64,000 nt of DNA from Gemmatimonas aurantiaca (GCF_037190085.1 NZ_JBBCJO010000010.1:186001-250000), one strand, 5' to 3'. Counted from the first letter of the stretch, positions 44,158-53,860 are shown. The notes: generated by a model from the sequence alone, not told the origin. Numbers and translations: made by a program.

Positions 44158-44705
44158 CAGAGCGCCTTCTTGATGGCGGCTTCGAGATCCTGGGTGCCAC
44201 CCACGCCCGTGTAGACGATCTTGCCCGCCCGGTCGACGACCACCACGTAGCTCGTGGCCGGCACATCGTAGGCACCGCTCACCGTGCCCTTCCGGTCGTA
44301 CAGCAGATCGCCGGGCAGTTTGTTGGCCGCCTGCCAGGCCTTCACCCGTTCGAACGACTGGTTCACCGACACGGCCACCGTCACGAACTTCACCCGGGCG
44401 CCGTGTTTGGTCATCGCGGCGCGCATGGCCGGTTCGAGTTGTTTGCAGTTGCCGCACCACGTGGCCCAGAACTCGATGACCGCCGGTTGTTTGCCGATGA
44501 CCGCCGACAGATCGACCGTCTGGCCCGCCATGGTTTCCAGGGGGCCGCCCGGCGCCTGTTCTCCCACGGCGATCCCGAGATCCTGCGCGGCCAGCGGCGT
44601 GGTCAGCGGAGAGGCCGGCGCGAGTGCGATCGTGGTGATCACCGCGCCTGTGACGAGCAGGGCGCGCAGAGCCATGCGGCGCATGGAAGTGACAGGAGCA
44701 GTCAT
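44157..44705 (-). CDS. TlpA-type periplasmic thiol-disulfide protein
   Basis: 182 residues. The N-terminal signal peptide ends near T-P-L-A-A-Q. The thioredoxin active site is W-C-G-N-C, with an Ala in A-T-W preceding it. The cis-Pro loop (D-V-P-A-T-S-Y-V-V-V) and a C-terminal helix (L-E-A-A-I-K-K) complete the fold. It probably passes reducing equivalents to periplasmic substrates, for example in cytochrome c maturation. Reductant would come from the CcdA-type membrane protein encoded 78 nt upstream. LacI follows without a gap. Confidence 0.88.
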   Translation of the reverse strand: MTAPVTSMRRMALRALLVTGAVITTIALAPASPLTTPLAAQDLGIAVGEQAPGGPLETMAGQTVDLSAVIGKQPAVIEFWATWCGNCKQLEPAMRAAMTKHGARVKFVTVAVSVNQSFERVKAWQAANKLPGDLLYDRKGTVSGAYDVPATSYVVVVDRAGKIVYTGVGGTQDLEAAIKKAL

Positions 44706-44783
44706 GTCGAACCGGGAAAGCGGGTGGGAAACGGCGGGGCAGGGGCGGGACGCGCAGGACGGGCGGGACGGGATCGCCCCGGG

Positions 44784-45509
44784 TCAGAAGTAGACCTGGC
44801 CCATCTTGATGAGGTAATACTCCGCCATCGCCAACATGGTGAAGGCAAAAAGCTTTTTCACCGTGAGCATCCAGGCACCGGCGCGGGGCAGGCGGGAGAG
44901 CGAGCCCGCCGACAGCCCCACGATCAGCAGCAGGGTGCACATGCCCAGACTGAAGGTGAAGAGGTAGACGAAGCCGAGTCCGGCCGATCGGGTGGTGGAG
45001 ACCCAGGTGAGCACGGCCGCCATGACCGGCGCCGAGCAGGGGGCGGCCACCAGTCCCGACGCGGCACCCATGACGAAAGCGCCGGCCGCGCGGCCTCCCG
45101 TGCCCGCGCTGGCGGCGCGCTGCATGAGCGCTGCCGGCACCCGCACCGGGATCACGTCGAGCATGGCCAGGGCCGCCAGCAGCAGCAGGTTGGCCATGAC
45201 GAAGAACGCCCACGGGTTGGCCGAGACCGTGCCGAACATGGTGCCGGTGAGGCCGGCGAGCAGGCCCAGTCCGGCGTATACCGTGGCCAGGCCCATGACA
45301 TAGGCCATGGAAAGGCCCAATGGACGCCATCGTGACGCCTTCATGGCGCCAGACTGTTCCGATGAAGACTGCCCACCCACGATGGCGGCCGTGATCGGGA
45401 TCATCGGGTAGACGCAGGGCGTCAGGCTGGTCAGCACGCCGGCGCCGAACAGCAACGGAAGAGCGGCGGCGGGATTGCCGGAAAGCTGGGCGGCCACGTC
45501 GATCTGCAT
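44784..45509 (-). CDS. CcdA/DsbD-type membrane thiol transporter
   Basis: 241 residues with six to eight hydrophobic helices. It carries the two membrane cysteines of the family in T-P-C-V-Y-P-M-I-P and A-P-C-S-A-P-V-M-A, as in the central domain of DsbD. The periplasmic alpha and gamma domains of full DsbD are absent, so it is a ScsB/CcdA-like minimal form. It transfers electrons from cytoplasmic thioredoxin to periplasmic partners, most likely the TlpA protein encoded downstream. The TGAGGAC before ATG 45509 is a plausible but very close Shine-Dalgarno. Confidence 0.88.
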   Translation of the reverse strand: MQIDVAAQLSGNPAAALPLLFGAGVLTSLTPCVYPMIPITAAIVGGQSSSEQSGAMKASRWRPLGLSMAYVMGLATVYAGLGLLAGLTGTMFGTVSANPWAFFVMANLLLLAALAMLDVIPVRVPAALMQRAASAGTGGRAAGAFVMGAASGLVAAPCSAPVMAAVLTWVSTTRSAGLGFVYLFTFSLGMCTLLLIVGLSAGSLSRLPRAGAWMLTVKKLFAFTMLAMAEYYLIKMGQVYF

Positions 45510-45686
45510 GTCCTCAATCTACTGAGAGGTCTGCCGGGACGTTGGAGAGACGCGAGAGGGAGAGGTTGTCGGCCAATGAACACGGGGGACGGACACGGCC
45601 GTGCCCTGTGTATCTTTCAAGGTTGGACCTGGAGCGCCGCCATTGGCGCCGGTCCGTGCCCGTACCCGACCCTCTCGATTTCATCC

Positions 45687-47354
<1,668 letters not shown>

Positions 47355-47372
47355 GCACGGGTACAACGGACT

Positions 47373-47403
47373 GGCCGGTTCGCCGCGCGATGGCGAACCG
47401 GCC
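47373..47403. terminator. 12-bp hairpin between ettA and the Fic gene
   Basis: GGCCGGTTCGCC (47373-47384) pairs perfectly with GGCGAACCGGCC (47392-47403) around a 7-nt loop. It lies between convergent genes and overlaps the Fic stop codon by one base. No T tract is present on either side. Confidence 0.5.
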
Positions 47404-48557
47404 TACGCCGTTTCCGTTCCCGGGTATCGCTCGAAAGCGTTCTGGTCCTCTCGCAGCAATTGCATCAGCTTCGGATGAATGAACAACTTCTCCTTCGACG
47501 CGACGGGATACTCGTCCAGCACGCCGATGGACTGGAGTTGCTTCAGGTAGACCGATGCCGTCTGCCGTTTGGCGATCCCGCGTTCCACGACACTGCTGAT
47601 GCGACAGTAGGGCAACTCGAAGATCAGATCCACCAGCTCTCGGCTGTAGATCTTGGGAAGCTCCTGCTTTACGTACGCCATGGTGTGCGCTGAGAGTGCG
47701 CAGATCGCACTGATCTTGTCCATGGTCCATCGCGCGGTCTCTTCGATGCCGCGAATCATGTACAGCAACCACGACTCCCAGTCGCTGTCACTCGTGACGC
47801 GCTGCAGCAGCCGATAGTACTCGGACCGGTTGTCGTTGATGTACCGGCTGAGGTAGAGGATCGGCAATGTCAGCAGATCCTGGTCGATCAGGAACAGGCT
47901 GTTGAGCACACGACCGGTGCGTCCGTTGCCATCGATGAACGGATGAATGGCTTCGAACTGGTAGTGCCCGATCGCCATGCGTACCAACGGGTCCAGGTCC
48001 GTCGTTTCGTGCATGAAGCGCTCCCAGTTCGCGAGCTTCTCACGAAGCAGGGACTCTCCTTCAGGCGGGGTATAGACCACCTGATGCGTCGCGGTGTTTC
48101 GGAGAGCGGTTCCCGGTAGTCGCCGTACGGTCATCTGAACGCCTTTGATCCGACTGCAGATGATTTCGGCCATGCGCGTGTTCAGCGGGTGTTCGCCGAG
48201 TGCGTGGTATCCATCGAAGAGCGCCCGGCTGTAACGGAGCGCTTCCCGGGTCGCGGTATCCGCGTGTGTTTCATCGCGCACGTGCTGAAACAGGCGATCC
48301 GTCGTCGTGACGATATTCTCGATCTCGGAGCTCGCCCCGGCTTCGAGGAGAGACAACGTGTTGATGAGGATGGTCTGATTGGGAGTCAGCTCAGCAGCTT
48401 GCCGAAGCCCGGCGACGGCAGCACGGGCCCTGATGCACTGCTTGAGAACCACCTTGGTCTCGACATCGGCCTGCGGTGGCAGGTCCGGCAGGCCATTATA
48501 GGGCTTGTCGGGCTGCCATGGCAAAAACGTGTCGATGTTTTCCTCTTCGTTCGACAT
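47403..48557 (-). CDS. Fic family protein with winged-helix C terminus (class II, self-inhibited)
   Basis: 384 residues from ATG 48557; ATG 48587 would add ten residues encoded inside an operator-like repeat. An N-terminal Fic_N domain contains S-S-E-I-E-N, matching the class II inhibitory motif (S/T)xxxE(G/N), in which Glu blocks productive ATP binding. The core has the canonical H-P-F-I-D-G-N-G-R-T-G-R loop and the flap preceding it. The C-terminal 90 residues form a winged helix-turn-helix. It should be an active AMP-transferase kept in check in cis and able to bind DNA. The upstream region carries phased repeats (48550-48697). Confidence 0.88.
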   Translation of the reverse strand: MSNEEENIDTFLPWQPDKPYNGLPDLPPQADVETKVVLKQCIRARAAVAGLRQAAELTPNQTILINTLSLLEAGASSEIENIVTTTDRLFQHVRDETHADTATREALRYSRALFDGYHALGEHPLNTRMAEIICSRIKGVQMTVRRLPGTALRNTATHQVVYTPPEGESLLREKLANWERFMHETTDLDPLVRMAIGHYQFEAIHPFIDGNGRTGRVLNSLFLIDQDLLTLPILYLSRYINDNRSEYYRLLQRVTSDSDWESWLLYMIRGIEETARWTMDKISAICALSAHTMAYVKQELPKIYSRELVDLIFELPYCRISSVVERGIAKRQTASVYLKQLQSIGVLDEYPVASKEKLFIHPKLMQLLREDQNAFERYPGTETA

Positions 48558-48697
48558 GTTCTTATTGTATGTCGATGGCATCGACATGACAAAAATAACT
48601 GTCGATGATTTCTATTTTTATCGACATGGCCAATTTTTGTGTCGATCGAATCGACAAGATCTCAATATATGTCGACATTTCTACAATATATCGACAT
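48550..48697. promoter_or_regulatory. operator-like array of TGTCGAT half-sites at 10-bp multiples
   Basis: Heptamer copies start at 48550 (TTCGACA), 48570 (TGTCGAT), 48580 (ATCGACA), 48600 (TGTCGAT), 48620 (ATCGACA), 48640 (TGTCGAT), 48650 (ATCGACA), 48670 (TGTCGACA, its own complement) and 48690 (ATCGACA). All starts differ by multiples of 10 bp, so every copy faces the same side of the helix. The copies at 48570 and 48580 lie in a perfect 19-bp palindrome (48569-48587). The segment 48591-48720 is about one-third GC, far below its neighbours. It lies upstream of and across the Fic start. Confidence 0.8.
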
Positions 48698-48794
48698 AAA
48701 GAATGATTTCCCCTCCCTGTACGTAAACTGAATGACCCCTGCGCCGCTGCCTGATGATCGTCGGCACTGCGCGGATCCACGCTATCGTTCCCCC

Positions 48795-49517
48795 ATGAAA
48801 CTCCGAAACGTTCTCTCCCTCTCCGTGGTCGCTGCCGGCTTCGCCCTGGCGACTCCGGTGCAAGCACAAGACGCCGCGCCGCGCCCCGTCACGCTCCGCT
48901 TCCGCAAAGCCGGTGACACCACCGTCATCAAGGGCGCCGTGATCAGCATCGATCACACCATCGAAGCCGGCACCACCGACTCGCTCGGCATCGTGACGGT
49001 CCCCGACCTCGAAGACGGCGGTCACATCGTCGAGGCCGTGGCCAAGGGGTACCAGGCCTTCTTCGACAACTTCACGGTCGGGCCGAACACGCCGATGCCG
49101 ATCGAGTTCGAGATCCTTGCCGTGGTGGCGGCGCCCAAGCCCAGGGGTGTGATGACCGAGCTGACGCTGGATGGCTTCGAAGCGCGCCGCGCCAAGGGGC
49201 AGGGGAAGTTCTTCAGCGCGGCGCAGCTCAAGGCGGCCGACGGACGCCCGCTGTCCAACCTGCTCAAGGTCGACGCCGGCGCGAACATCGCGGCCGGACC
49301 GAACGCCGAGTCCTTCCTGGCCGCGAAGGGCAACCCGAACTGCCGCGCGGCCGTGGTGCGTGACGGCCTGCGTGTCTACCCGTACGAGAGTGCCCTGCCG
49401 CCGGATCTCGACAAGATCTTCACCGACTACCTGGCGGGTGTCGAGCTTTATGCCACCACGCCCGCCGAGCTTAAGGACGCCGGTACCTGCGGCGCGCTGG
49501 TGCTGTGGTTTCGCTGA
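48795..49517 (+). CDS. secreted protein: carboxypeptidase-regulatory-like plus TonB-plug-like domain
   Basis: 240 residues from ATG 48795, which begins with a signal peptide ending in P-V-Q-A-Q; a frame open to 48732 adds 21 unlikely residues. Residues about 30-110 form a Ig-like CarboxypepD_reg domain (V-I-K-G-A-V-I-S-I, then T-T-D-S-L-G-I-V-T-V-P-D-L). Residues about 140-240 resemble a TonB-receptor plug without a barrel: S-N-L-L-K-V-D-A-G-A-N-I, C-R-A-A-V-V-R-D-G-L-R-V-Y and the terminal C-G-A-L-V-L-W-F-R. Such short plug-only proteins recur in Gemmatimonadota; their role is not known. Confidence 0.75.
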   Translation: MKLRNVLSLSVVAAGFALATPVQAQDAAPRPVTLRFRKAGDTTVIKGAVISIDHTIEAGTTDSLGIVTVPDLEDGGHIVEAVAKGYQAFFDNFTVGPNTPMPIEFEILAVVAAPKPRGVMTELTLDGFEARRAKGQGKFFSAAQLKAADGRPLSNLLKVDAGANIAAGPNAESFLAAKGNPNCRAAVVRDGLRVYPYESALPPDLDKIFTDYLAGVELYATTPAELKDAGTCGALVLWFR

Positions 49518-49551
49518 TCTGAGCGGCGGTTCGCGGTGGTTCACGGAAACG

Positions 49552-49583
49552 ACAAAGGGCGCCCCGATGGGGGCGCCCTTTGT
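49552..49583. terminator. strong bidirectional terminator
   Basis: ACAAAGGGCGCCCC (49552-49565) pairs perfectly over 14 bp with GGGGCGCCCTTTGT (49570-49583) around GATG. T-rich sequence follows in both directions. It separates the convergent plug-like and LVIVD genes. Confidence 0.85.
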
Positions 49584-49587
49584 ATTT

Positions 49588-49614
49588 CGTGGCGGCTGGT
49601 GATCAGCCGCCACG
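49588..49614. terminator. second hairpin before the LVIVD stop
   Basis: CGTGGCGGCTG (49588-49598) pairs over 11 bp with CAGCCGCCACG (49604-49614) around a 5-nt loop. It stands 13 nt beyond the LVIVD stop on the minus strand and precedes the stronger hairpin, so the pair may act in series. Confidence 0.6.
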
Positions 49615-49627
49615 ACTCATCAATGGC

Positions 49628-51454
49628 TTACTTCACCGCCGCCAGGCGACGGATTTCCGCGGCCATCGTGCGGACGCGCGCGCCATCCTTGGCACCCGCG
49701 GCATCCTTGTCCACCTGCGTGGCCAGGGTGCGCAGCGCCGCTGCGCGCGCCGCGCCGGTCTTCGCTTCGGCGTCGGTGAGCGCGTTGGAGATGGCCGTCG
49801 TACGCGCCGCATCGAGGCCGTTGCCACGCACCAGCTGGTCGAGGTACGAACGCACCACCACGAACGCGGGCGGCCACGAGTACTTCGGCTGGCTCTGCGG
49901 ATTGAACTGGGTGTAGGTCACCAGCTTCGCCGCCGCGATCTCGTTGGCCGACAGCTGATCACTCGGCGTCAGCTCGAGGATGTCCAGGCCGCGGTCCATC
50001 TCGGACGAGTAGATGTGGCCGTTCCAGTAGTACGCACCCCACGAACCGCCGATCGTGTTGCCGTTGCCACGCACCGGCGGGCCTGCCGGTGCCGCGGCGG
50101 ACGGCACGTCCACCGGCCGCGGCGGGTTGATGGCGCCACGGTCGAAGTAGCCGATTTCAAAGGCCTTGTCGGGATCCGTGAAGTCCATGATGTTCACGCC
50201 GCCCTGGTACCAGCCCTGCACGTACAGGTCGCGACCCGGCACCGGGATGATGCCACCATTGTGCGACACGCAGTTCTCTTCGGCCGACTGCGCCGCCGGC
50301 AGCTTGAAGTAGGCGCGCTGCGTCTGCCTGTTCTTCGCGTCGAGCGTGATGATGGTGTTGCCGCCCAGCTCGATCATGCTCGAGGCCTGGCACATCGGGC
50401 CCGTGCCGCCGCCCCACTCGTCGGTCTGGATCAGCTTCCGGCCGTCGTTGCTGAACGCAGCCGTATGACGACCCTGGAAGTTGTTGGTGTCCATGATCGC
50501 GTCGATACGGAACGGCTTCTCCGGATTCTTGATGTCGACGAGAATCGAGTGCGTGGTGCAGGACGCCAGCAACAAGTTCATGGCCGGATACGCCGTCACG
50601 TCATGGCAGTTGCGCGGACCATCGGGCATGGCCTCGGCGGCCGCCGGACGGCGGGCCGGTGCACGACCGGACGTCGGCGCGCAGAAGACTTTGCACTCGC
50701 CGCCGCCATCGAGACCGGTGAAGATGCGTGCGCCCGGAATCACCTTGGCCTGCTCCGGGTGATCGAGCGGCACCTTGATGATGTCGAGCTGGTACAGCGA
50801 GTTGGTCGGATCGGCTGGATCGTTGCCGTTCTTGCAGCCGGCCAGCTCCGTTTCCGGACGTGCCGCCTGCTGACCGGAGACGTAGAGGTAGATGGTCTTC
50901 TTGTCGGTCGGGCTGGGCACGAGCGTGTGCGTGTGCGAGCCTTTGCAGGTCTGCACGTTCTTCACGAGCTTGGGCGCCTTCGGGTTGGAGACGTCGAAGA
51001 TGCGGACGCCCGCCATGTGGTCCTTCGGATCCTGCACCCCGCCATCGCCGCAATCGTTGCGGTTGCCCGCGCCTTCGGCCGAAATGAAGAGCAGGTTGCC
51101 GTAGATGGTCGGGTCACCCTGCGAGGTGATGCAGCGGGTGACCGAAACGATCTCGGGCTTGGCCGGGTTGCTGATGTCCAGGATCGTGAAGCCGGCGAAG
51201 TTGGCCTGGTAGACATACTTGTCGCCGAACGCCATGTCGGAGTTCACGAACGTGAGGCCGCGCACCGTGTCGAACTGGGCCGCCTTCGGCGTCGTGGAGA
51301 CGAGCTTCATGTTGCTCGTCGCAATGCCGGCGTCGTAGCGACCGGGCTTGAGGGTGCTGCGGGGATCCTTGCTGGACGGGTACGTCTGTGCCGACACGAA
51401 GGCCGGTACGACGAGCGCCGCCAGAAGGAGGTTCACGCCACGCATGACGCGCAT
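49628..51454 (-). CDS. secreted LVIVD-repeat beta-propeller protein
   Basis: 608 residues with a signal peptide ending in F-V-S-A-Q. Repeats of the type G-F-T-I-L-D-I-S-N-P-A-K-P, G-V-R-I-F-D-V-S-N-P-K-A-P and S-I-L-V-D-I-K-N-P-E-K-P are LVIVD blades. Several Cys and His residues sit in a C-D-G-G or H-T-H context (K-G-S-H-T-H-T-L, C-T-T-H-S-I). The last 90 residues are a separate Ala/Arg-rich helical tail (after W-P-P-A-F-V). The family is poorly understood and found on cell surfaces. The gene follows the DUF305 gene by 59 nt and is probably cotranscribed. Confidence 0.85.
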   Translation of the reverse strand: MRVMRGVNLLLAALVVPAFVSAQTYPSSKDPRSTLKPGRYDAGIATSNMKLVSTTPKAAQFDTVRGLTFVNSDMAFGDKYVYQANFAGFTILDISNPAKPEIVSVTRCITSQGDPTIYGNLLFISAEGAGNRNDCGDGGVQDPKDHMAGVRIFDVSNPKAPKLVKNVQTCKGSHTHTLVPSPTDKKTIYLYVSGQQAARPETELAGCKNGNDPADPTNSLYQLDIIKVPLDHPEQAKVIPGARIFTGLDGGGECKVFCAPTSGRAPARRPAAAEAMPDGPRNCHDVTAYPAMNLLLASCTTHSILVDIKNPEKPFRIDAIMDTNNFQGRHTAAFSNDGRKLIQTDEWGGGTGPMCQASSMIELGGNTIITLDAKNRQTQRAYFKLPAAQSAEENCVSHNGGIIPVPGRDLYVQGWYQGGVNIMDFTDPDKAFEIGYFDRGAINPPRPVDVPSAAAPAGPPVRGNGNTIGGSWGAYYWNGHIYSSEMDRGLDILELTPSDQLSANEIAAAKLVTYTQFNPQSQPKYSWPPAFVVVRSYLDQLVRGNGLDAARTTAISNALTDAEAKTGAARAAALRTLATQVDKDAAGAKDGARVRTMAAEIRRLAAVK

Positions 51455-51513
51455 CAGGTGATACTCCGTTTGTAGTGGTGGGAGGGACGCCGAGAGTCTG
51501 GAGTGCTGCGGAG

Positions 51514-52134
51514 TTACTTCGGGGGGAGTTGGGTCAGCAGCCGCCGCATGATGCCGATCTCCGCCGTCTGCGCAGTAACGACATCATTGGCGAAGACGTT
51601 GGCGTCGACTTCCTGGCCGGCCCCCGGTGACTTGAAGAGATCTTCGACCATCTTGATGGCCCCGGCGTGGTGCTTGATCATGCCGTCCAGAAACAGTCGG
51701 TCGAACTCCGTGCCCTTCGCGGCGCCAAGGGCCTTGATCTCGTCCGCCGTGAGCATGCCGTCCATGTGCATGTCGTGCCACGACGAGGTGTCGGGTGCGA
51801 ACTGATTGTTGCGGCGCAGCCAGTCCTGCATGATGAGGATCTCGGGGATCTGCGACTGATCGATCTTCCGCGAGAGCTTGAGCAGGGACTGGTTGGTGCT
51901 GTTCGTCTCGGCGAGTTTGGCCATCACGATGGCCTGGGCATGGTGGGCAATCATGCCCTGCATGAACTCGACGTCGGCCTTGGTGTAGATCGCGCCCTTC
52001 GGGATCACGATCTCGGGGCCCATCTTGTGCATGCTGTGGTCCATGCCGCCCATGCTGTTCTGGGCTGCGGCCTGCGGCGCGGTAGCGGCCAGCAGGGAAA
52101 GGACCGTGAGGGCGAGGATCGGACGTCTGGCCAT
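51514..52134 (-). CDS. secreted DUF305 protein
   Basis: 206 residues from ATG 52134; the frame continues upstream to 52290 but a signal peptide begins here (cleavage near A-A-A-Q). The ferritin-like DUF305 pattern is duplicated: F-M-Q-G-M-I-A-H-H-A-Q-A-I-V-M-A and F-L-D-G-M-I-K-H-H-A-G-A-I-K-M-V. His and Met residues in M-G-G-M-D-H-S-M-H-K-M-G suggest metal, perhaps copper, binding near the mature N terminus. The function of the family is not established. It is the first gene of a pair with LVIVD. Confidence 0.87.
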   Translation of the reverse strand: MARRPILALTVLSLLAATAPQAAAQNSMGGMDHSMHKMGPEIVIPKGAIYTKADVEFMQGMIAHHAQAIVMAKLAETNSTNQSLLKLSRKIDQSQIPEILIMQDWLRRNNQFAPDTSSWHDMHMDGMLTADEIKALGAAKGTEFDRLFLDGMIKHHAGAIKMVEDLFKSPGAGQEVDANVFANDVVTAQTAEIGIMRRLLTQLPPK

Positions 52135-52487
52135 CAGGCGGGTGCTCCGGAGAGGTGCCGGTCCCCGAAGAAGGGTCGGCGGAATGGGGCCGTAAAAAAG
52201 GCGGTCCTTGCACGATACTGTATTGGGCACGGGGGCACTAGGCGCGCCGAGGGGGCGTCGTGTGATGTCGGCTTGTGCCGTACCGGTCATTGTTCAGGTG
52301 ATCCCAGTTCATTTCAGATTGTCCCACGAATGTCCACACCCGTCTGCATGCCCGCTGTCTGCTCTCACACGGACACGCCCAGCCAGGGTGCCGACCGGCA
52401 CACGGCGCAGTCCCTCGTGCTGGACCGCTTGATGAACAGCGCCGTGTGACGCCGTGTGATGCAAGACACGCAGTCCCGCTGGGACGA
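52135..52487. other. 353-nt stretch without a supported gene
   Basis: It holds the promoter region of the DUF305 gene. A 74-codon frame on the plus strand at 52208-52432 has no motif or signal and is not accepted. CGCCGTGTGA is repeated in tandem at 52440-52459. GTCCC-GCT-GGGAC (52474-52486) is a small hairpin next to the stop of the barrel-like gene. Confidence 0.6.
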
Positions 52488-53132
52488 TCAGCGTGAGACG
52501 CCGAACTGGAAGCCCAGCGAGTACACCGGCTCGCGGAGGGGAGGCCGGGCGCTGCCTGTGAAGGCACGCATCGATGGTGTGATGGCCAGGCGATCGCCCA
52601 GGCGAATACCCACGCCCACGCCGAGTTCACCGAGGGCATGATTGGTGGCACTTCCCGGAGCGCCCTGACGCACATGAACGAGCGCCGACTGGGCGAACGG
52701 CACCAGGGTGAGGCTGCGGCCTGCCTGGAAGTCACGTCCGATGGCAAGGCCCGCGGAAGACCGCAGCAGGCCAAATCCATACGAGGTCTTTTCGTGATTC
52801 ACCTGTGCATACGGACACCACTGCAACTGACGCGCGCGTGAGCCCGAGGGGGCGACGGCGATGGAGGCGCCCATGAAACTGGTATTGCTCGTCGAGAAGG
52901 AGCTGCTCCCGACCCCGAACCGGGCGCCAACGGCGAAGCGGTCGGTGAACAGGCTGTAGTTCCCGGCCATGACCCGTTGCGCGCCGGCGGCGGACGCCGT
53001 CGCACCGATCGCCTGCGTGGTCCGTGCGTTCGACAATCCGCCAAAACAGGTTTGTGCGCCCACGGGCAGTGCCGTGATGATGATGGCCATGCCACTCACA
53101 GCGGCCAGCATCGGGAATGATGGCAATTGCAC
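52488..53132 (-). CDS. small secreted beta-barrel-like protein
   Basis: 214 residues from GTG 53132, supported by GGAGG 7 nt upstream. The frame continues to 53345 but without any signal; ATG 53111 is a second candidate. The signal peptide ends near L-P-V-G-A-Q. The mature protein alternates hydrophobic and polar residues with many Gly and Ser (F-A-V-G-A-R-F-G-V-G, A-S-I-A-V-A) and ends V-Y-S-L-G-F-Q-F-G-V-S-R, like an eight-stranded outer-membrane barrel. The mature part holds two Cys (C-F-G-G and W-C-P-Y). No family was recognised with certainty. Confidence 0.7.
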   Translation of the reverse strand: MQLPSFPMLAAVSGMAIIITALPVGAQTCFGGLSNARTTQAIGATASAAGAQRVMAGNYSLFTDRFAVGARFGVGSSSFSTSNTSFMGASIAVAPSGSRARQLQWCPYAQVNHEKTSYGFGLLRSSAGLAIGRDFQAGRSLTLVPFAQSALVHVRQGAPGSATNHALGELGVGVGIRLGDRLAITPSMRAFTGSARPPLREPVYSLGFQFGVSR

Positions 53133-53139
53133 GAGCGTG

Positions 53140-53144
53140 CCTCC
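53140..53144 (-). promoter_or_regulatory. Shine-Dalgarno deciding the GTG start of the barrel-like gene
   Basis: GGAGG on the minus strand, 7 nt before GTG 53132. The ATG at 53111 lacks such a site. Confidence 0.65.
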
Positions 53145-53341
53145 AGGTCGGGGAAGCGTCAAAGAAAGTCCGATTTTCCATGTCCCGCAAGATTTTCGCG
53201 GGGCGTTCCCGAAAAGCGTATGCGCAAAGTGTGCCGTGCCGATTGCGTGGCGGAGCCGAAGGATGGCTGGGACCGGTGAGGACCTCTTCCAGCCGAGTCC
53301 GTTGACCAGTGCCCGGGAGACGCATCTGGTGGTGCTCTGAT

Positions 53342-53860
53342 TCACTCCTCCGGTATCTCGATCGCCGTCCCCGTCTTGACGAGGTCGAGCACGACCAGCG
53401 TGCGATATGTGGTCACCGATTCATTGTCCGCGAACAGCCGCCGTGCCAATGCCTCGTAATACGGCATGCTCGGCACGTTCATGACGAGAATGAATCCGCC
53501 CGCGCCGGTCACGAAGTAGCACTGCTGGATCTCCTTCGTCCCGCGAAAGAGCGCCTTGAGCGGCTCCACCACGGTCGAGCGGTCGTTCTTGATGTGCACC
53601 TCGACGACCATCGTGATCGTGGGGTGAAACGCCTCCGGCGAGACGATGGCCACGTTGGCGGCGATGACACCACTCGCCTCCATCGCGGCAATCCGGCGCT
53701 GCACCGCGGCGGGCGAGAGATTCACCCGCTCGGCGATGGTGCGCTGCGGTGTGTGGTTGTCCTCCTGCAGAATGCGCAGGATGGCCCGGTCGAAACTGTC
53801 CAGTGTTCTGGTCGAACGGCCGCGTGAACGACCCGATGAGCGAGGATTCGATGCAGACAT
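53342..53860 (-). CDS. Lrp/AsnC-family transcriptional regulator
   Basis: 172 residues. A basic leader is followed by the AsnC helix-turn-helix (D-S-F-D-R-A-I-L-R-I-L, then R-T-I-A-E-R-V-N-L-S-P-A-A-V-Q-R-R-I). The RAM ligand-binding domain has I-Q-Q-C-Y-F-V-T-G-A-G-G-F-I-L. Family members bind amino acids and control amino-acid transport or metabolism. The divergent exporter gene 83 nt away is a probable target. GAGGA lies before ATG 53860. Confidence 0.9.
   Translation of the reverse strand: MSASNPRSSGRSRGRSTRTLDSFDRAILRILQEDNHTPQRTIAERVNLSPAAVQRRIAAMEASGVIAANVAIVSPEAFHPTITMVVEVHIKNDRSTVVEPLKALFRGTKEIQQCYFVTGAGGFILVMNVPSMPYYEALARRLFADNESVTTYRTLVVLDLVKTGTAIEIPEE

Noticed and set aside
43057..45330. 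757-codon frame joining LacI to upstream sequence
   Set aside because: The LacI gene begins at 44157; the extension lies out of frame over the TlpA and CcdA genes, whose motifs are intact.
48550..48697. Possible CRISPR array
   Set aside because: The repeat unit is only 7-8 bp with alternating orientation and 3-13 bp gaps, unlike CRISPR repeats and spacers.
49580..51475. 631-codon plus-strand frame
   Set aside because: It is antisense to the LVIVD gene; composition is Arg/His/Val-biased, typical of a shadow frame in high-GC DNA.
52208..52432. 74-codon plus-strand frame in the DUF305 upstream gap
   Set aside because: No Shine-Dalgarno, motif or signal; it is more likely non-coding promoter DNA.
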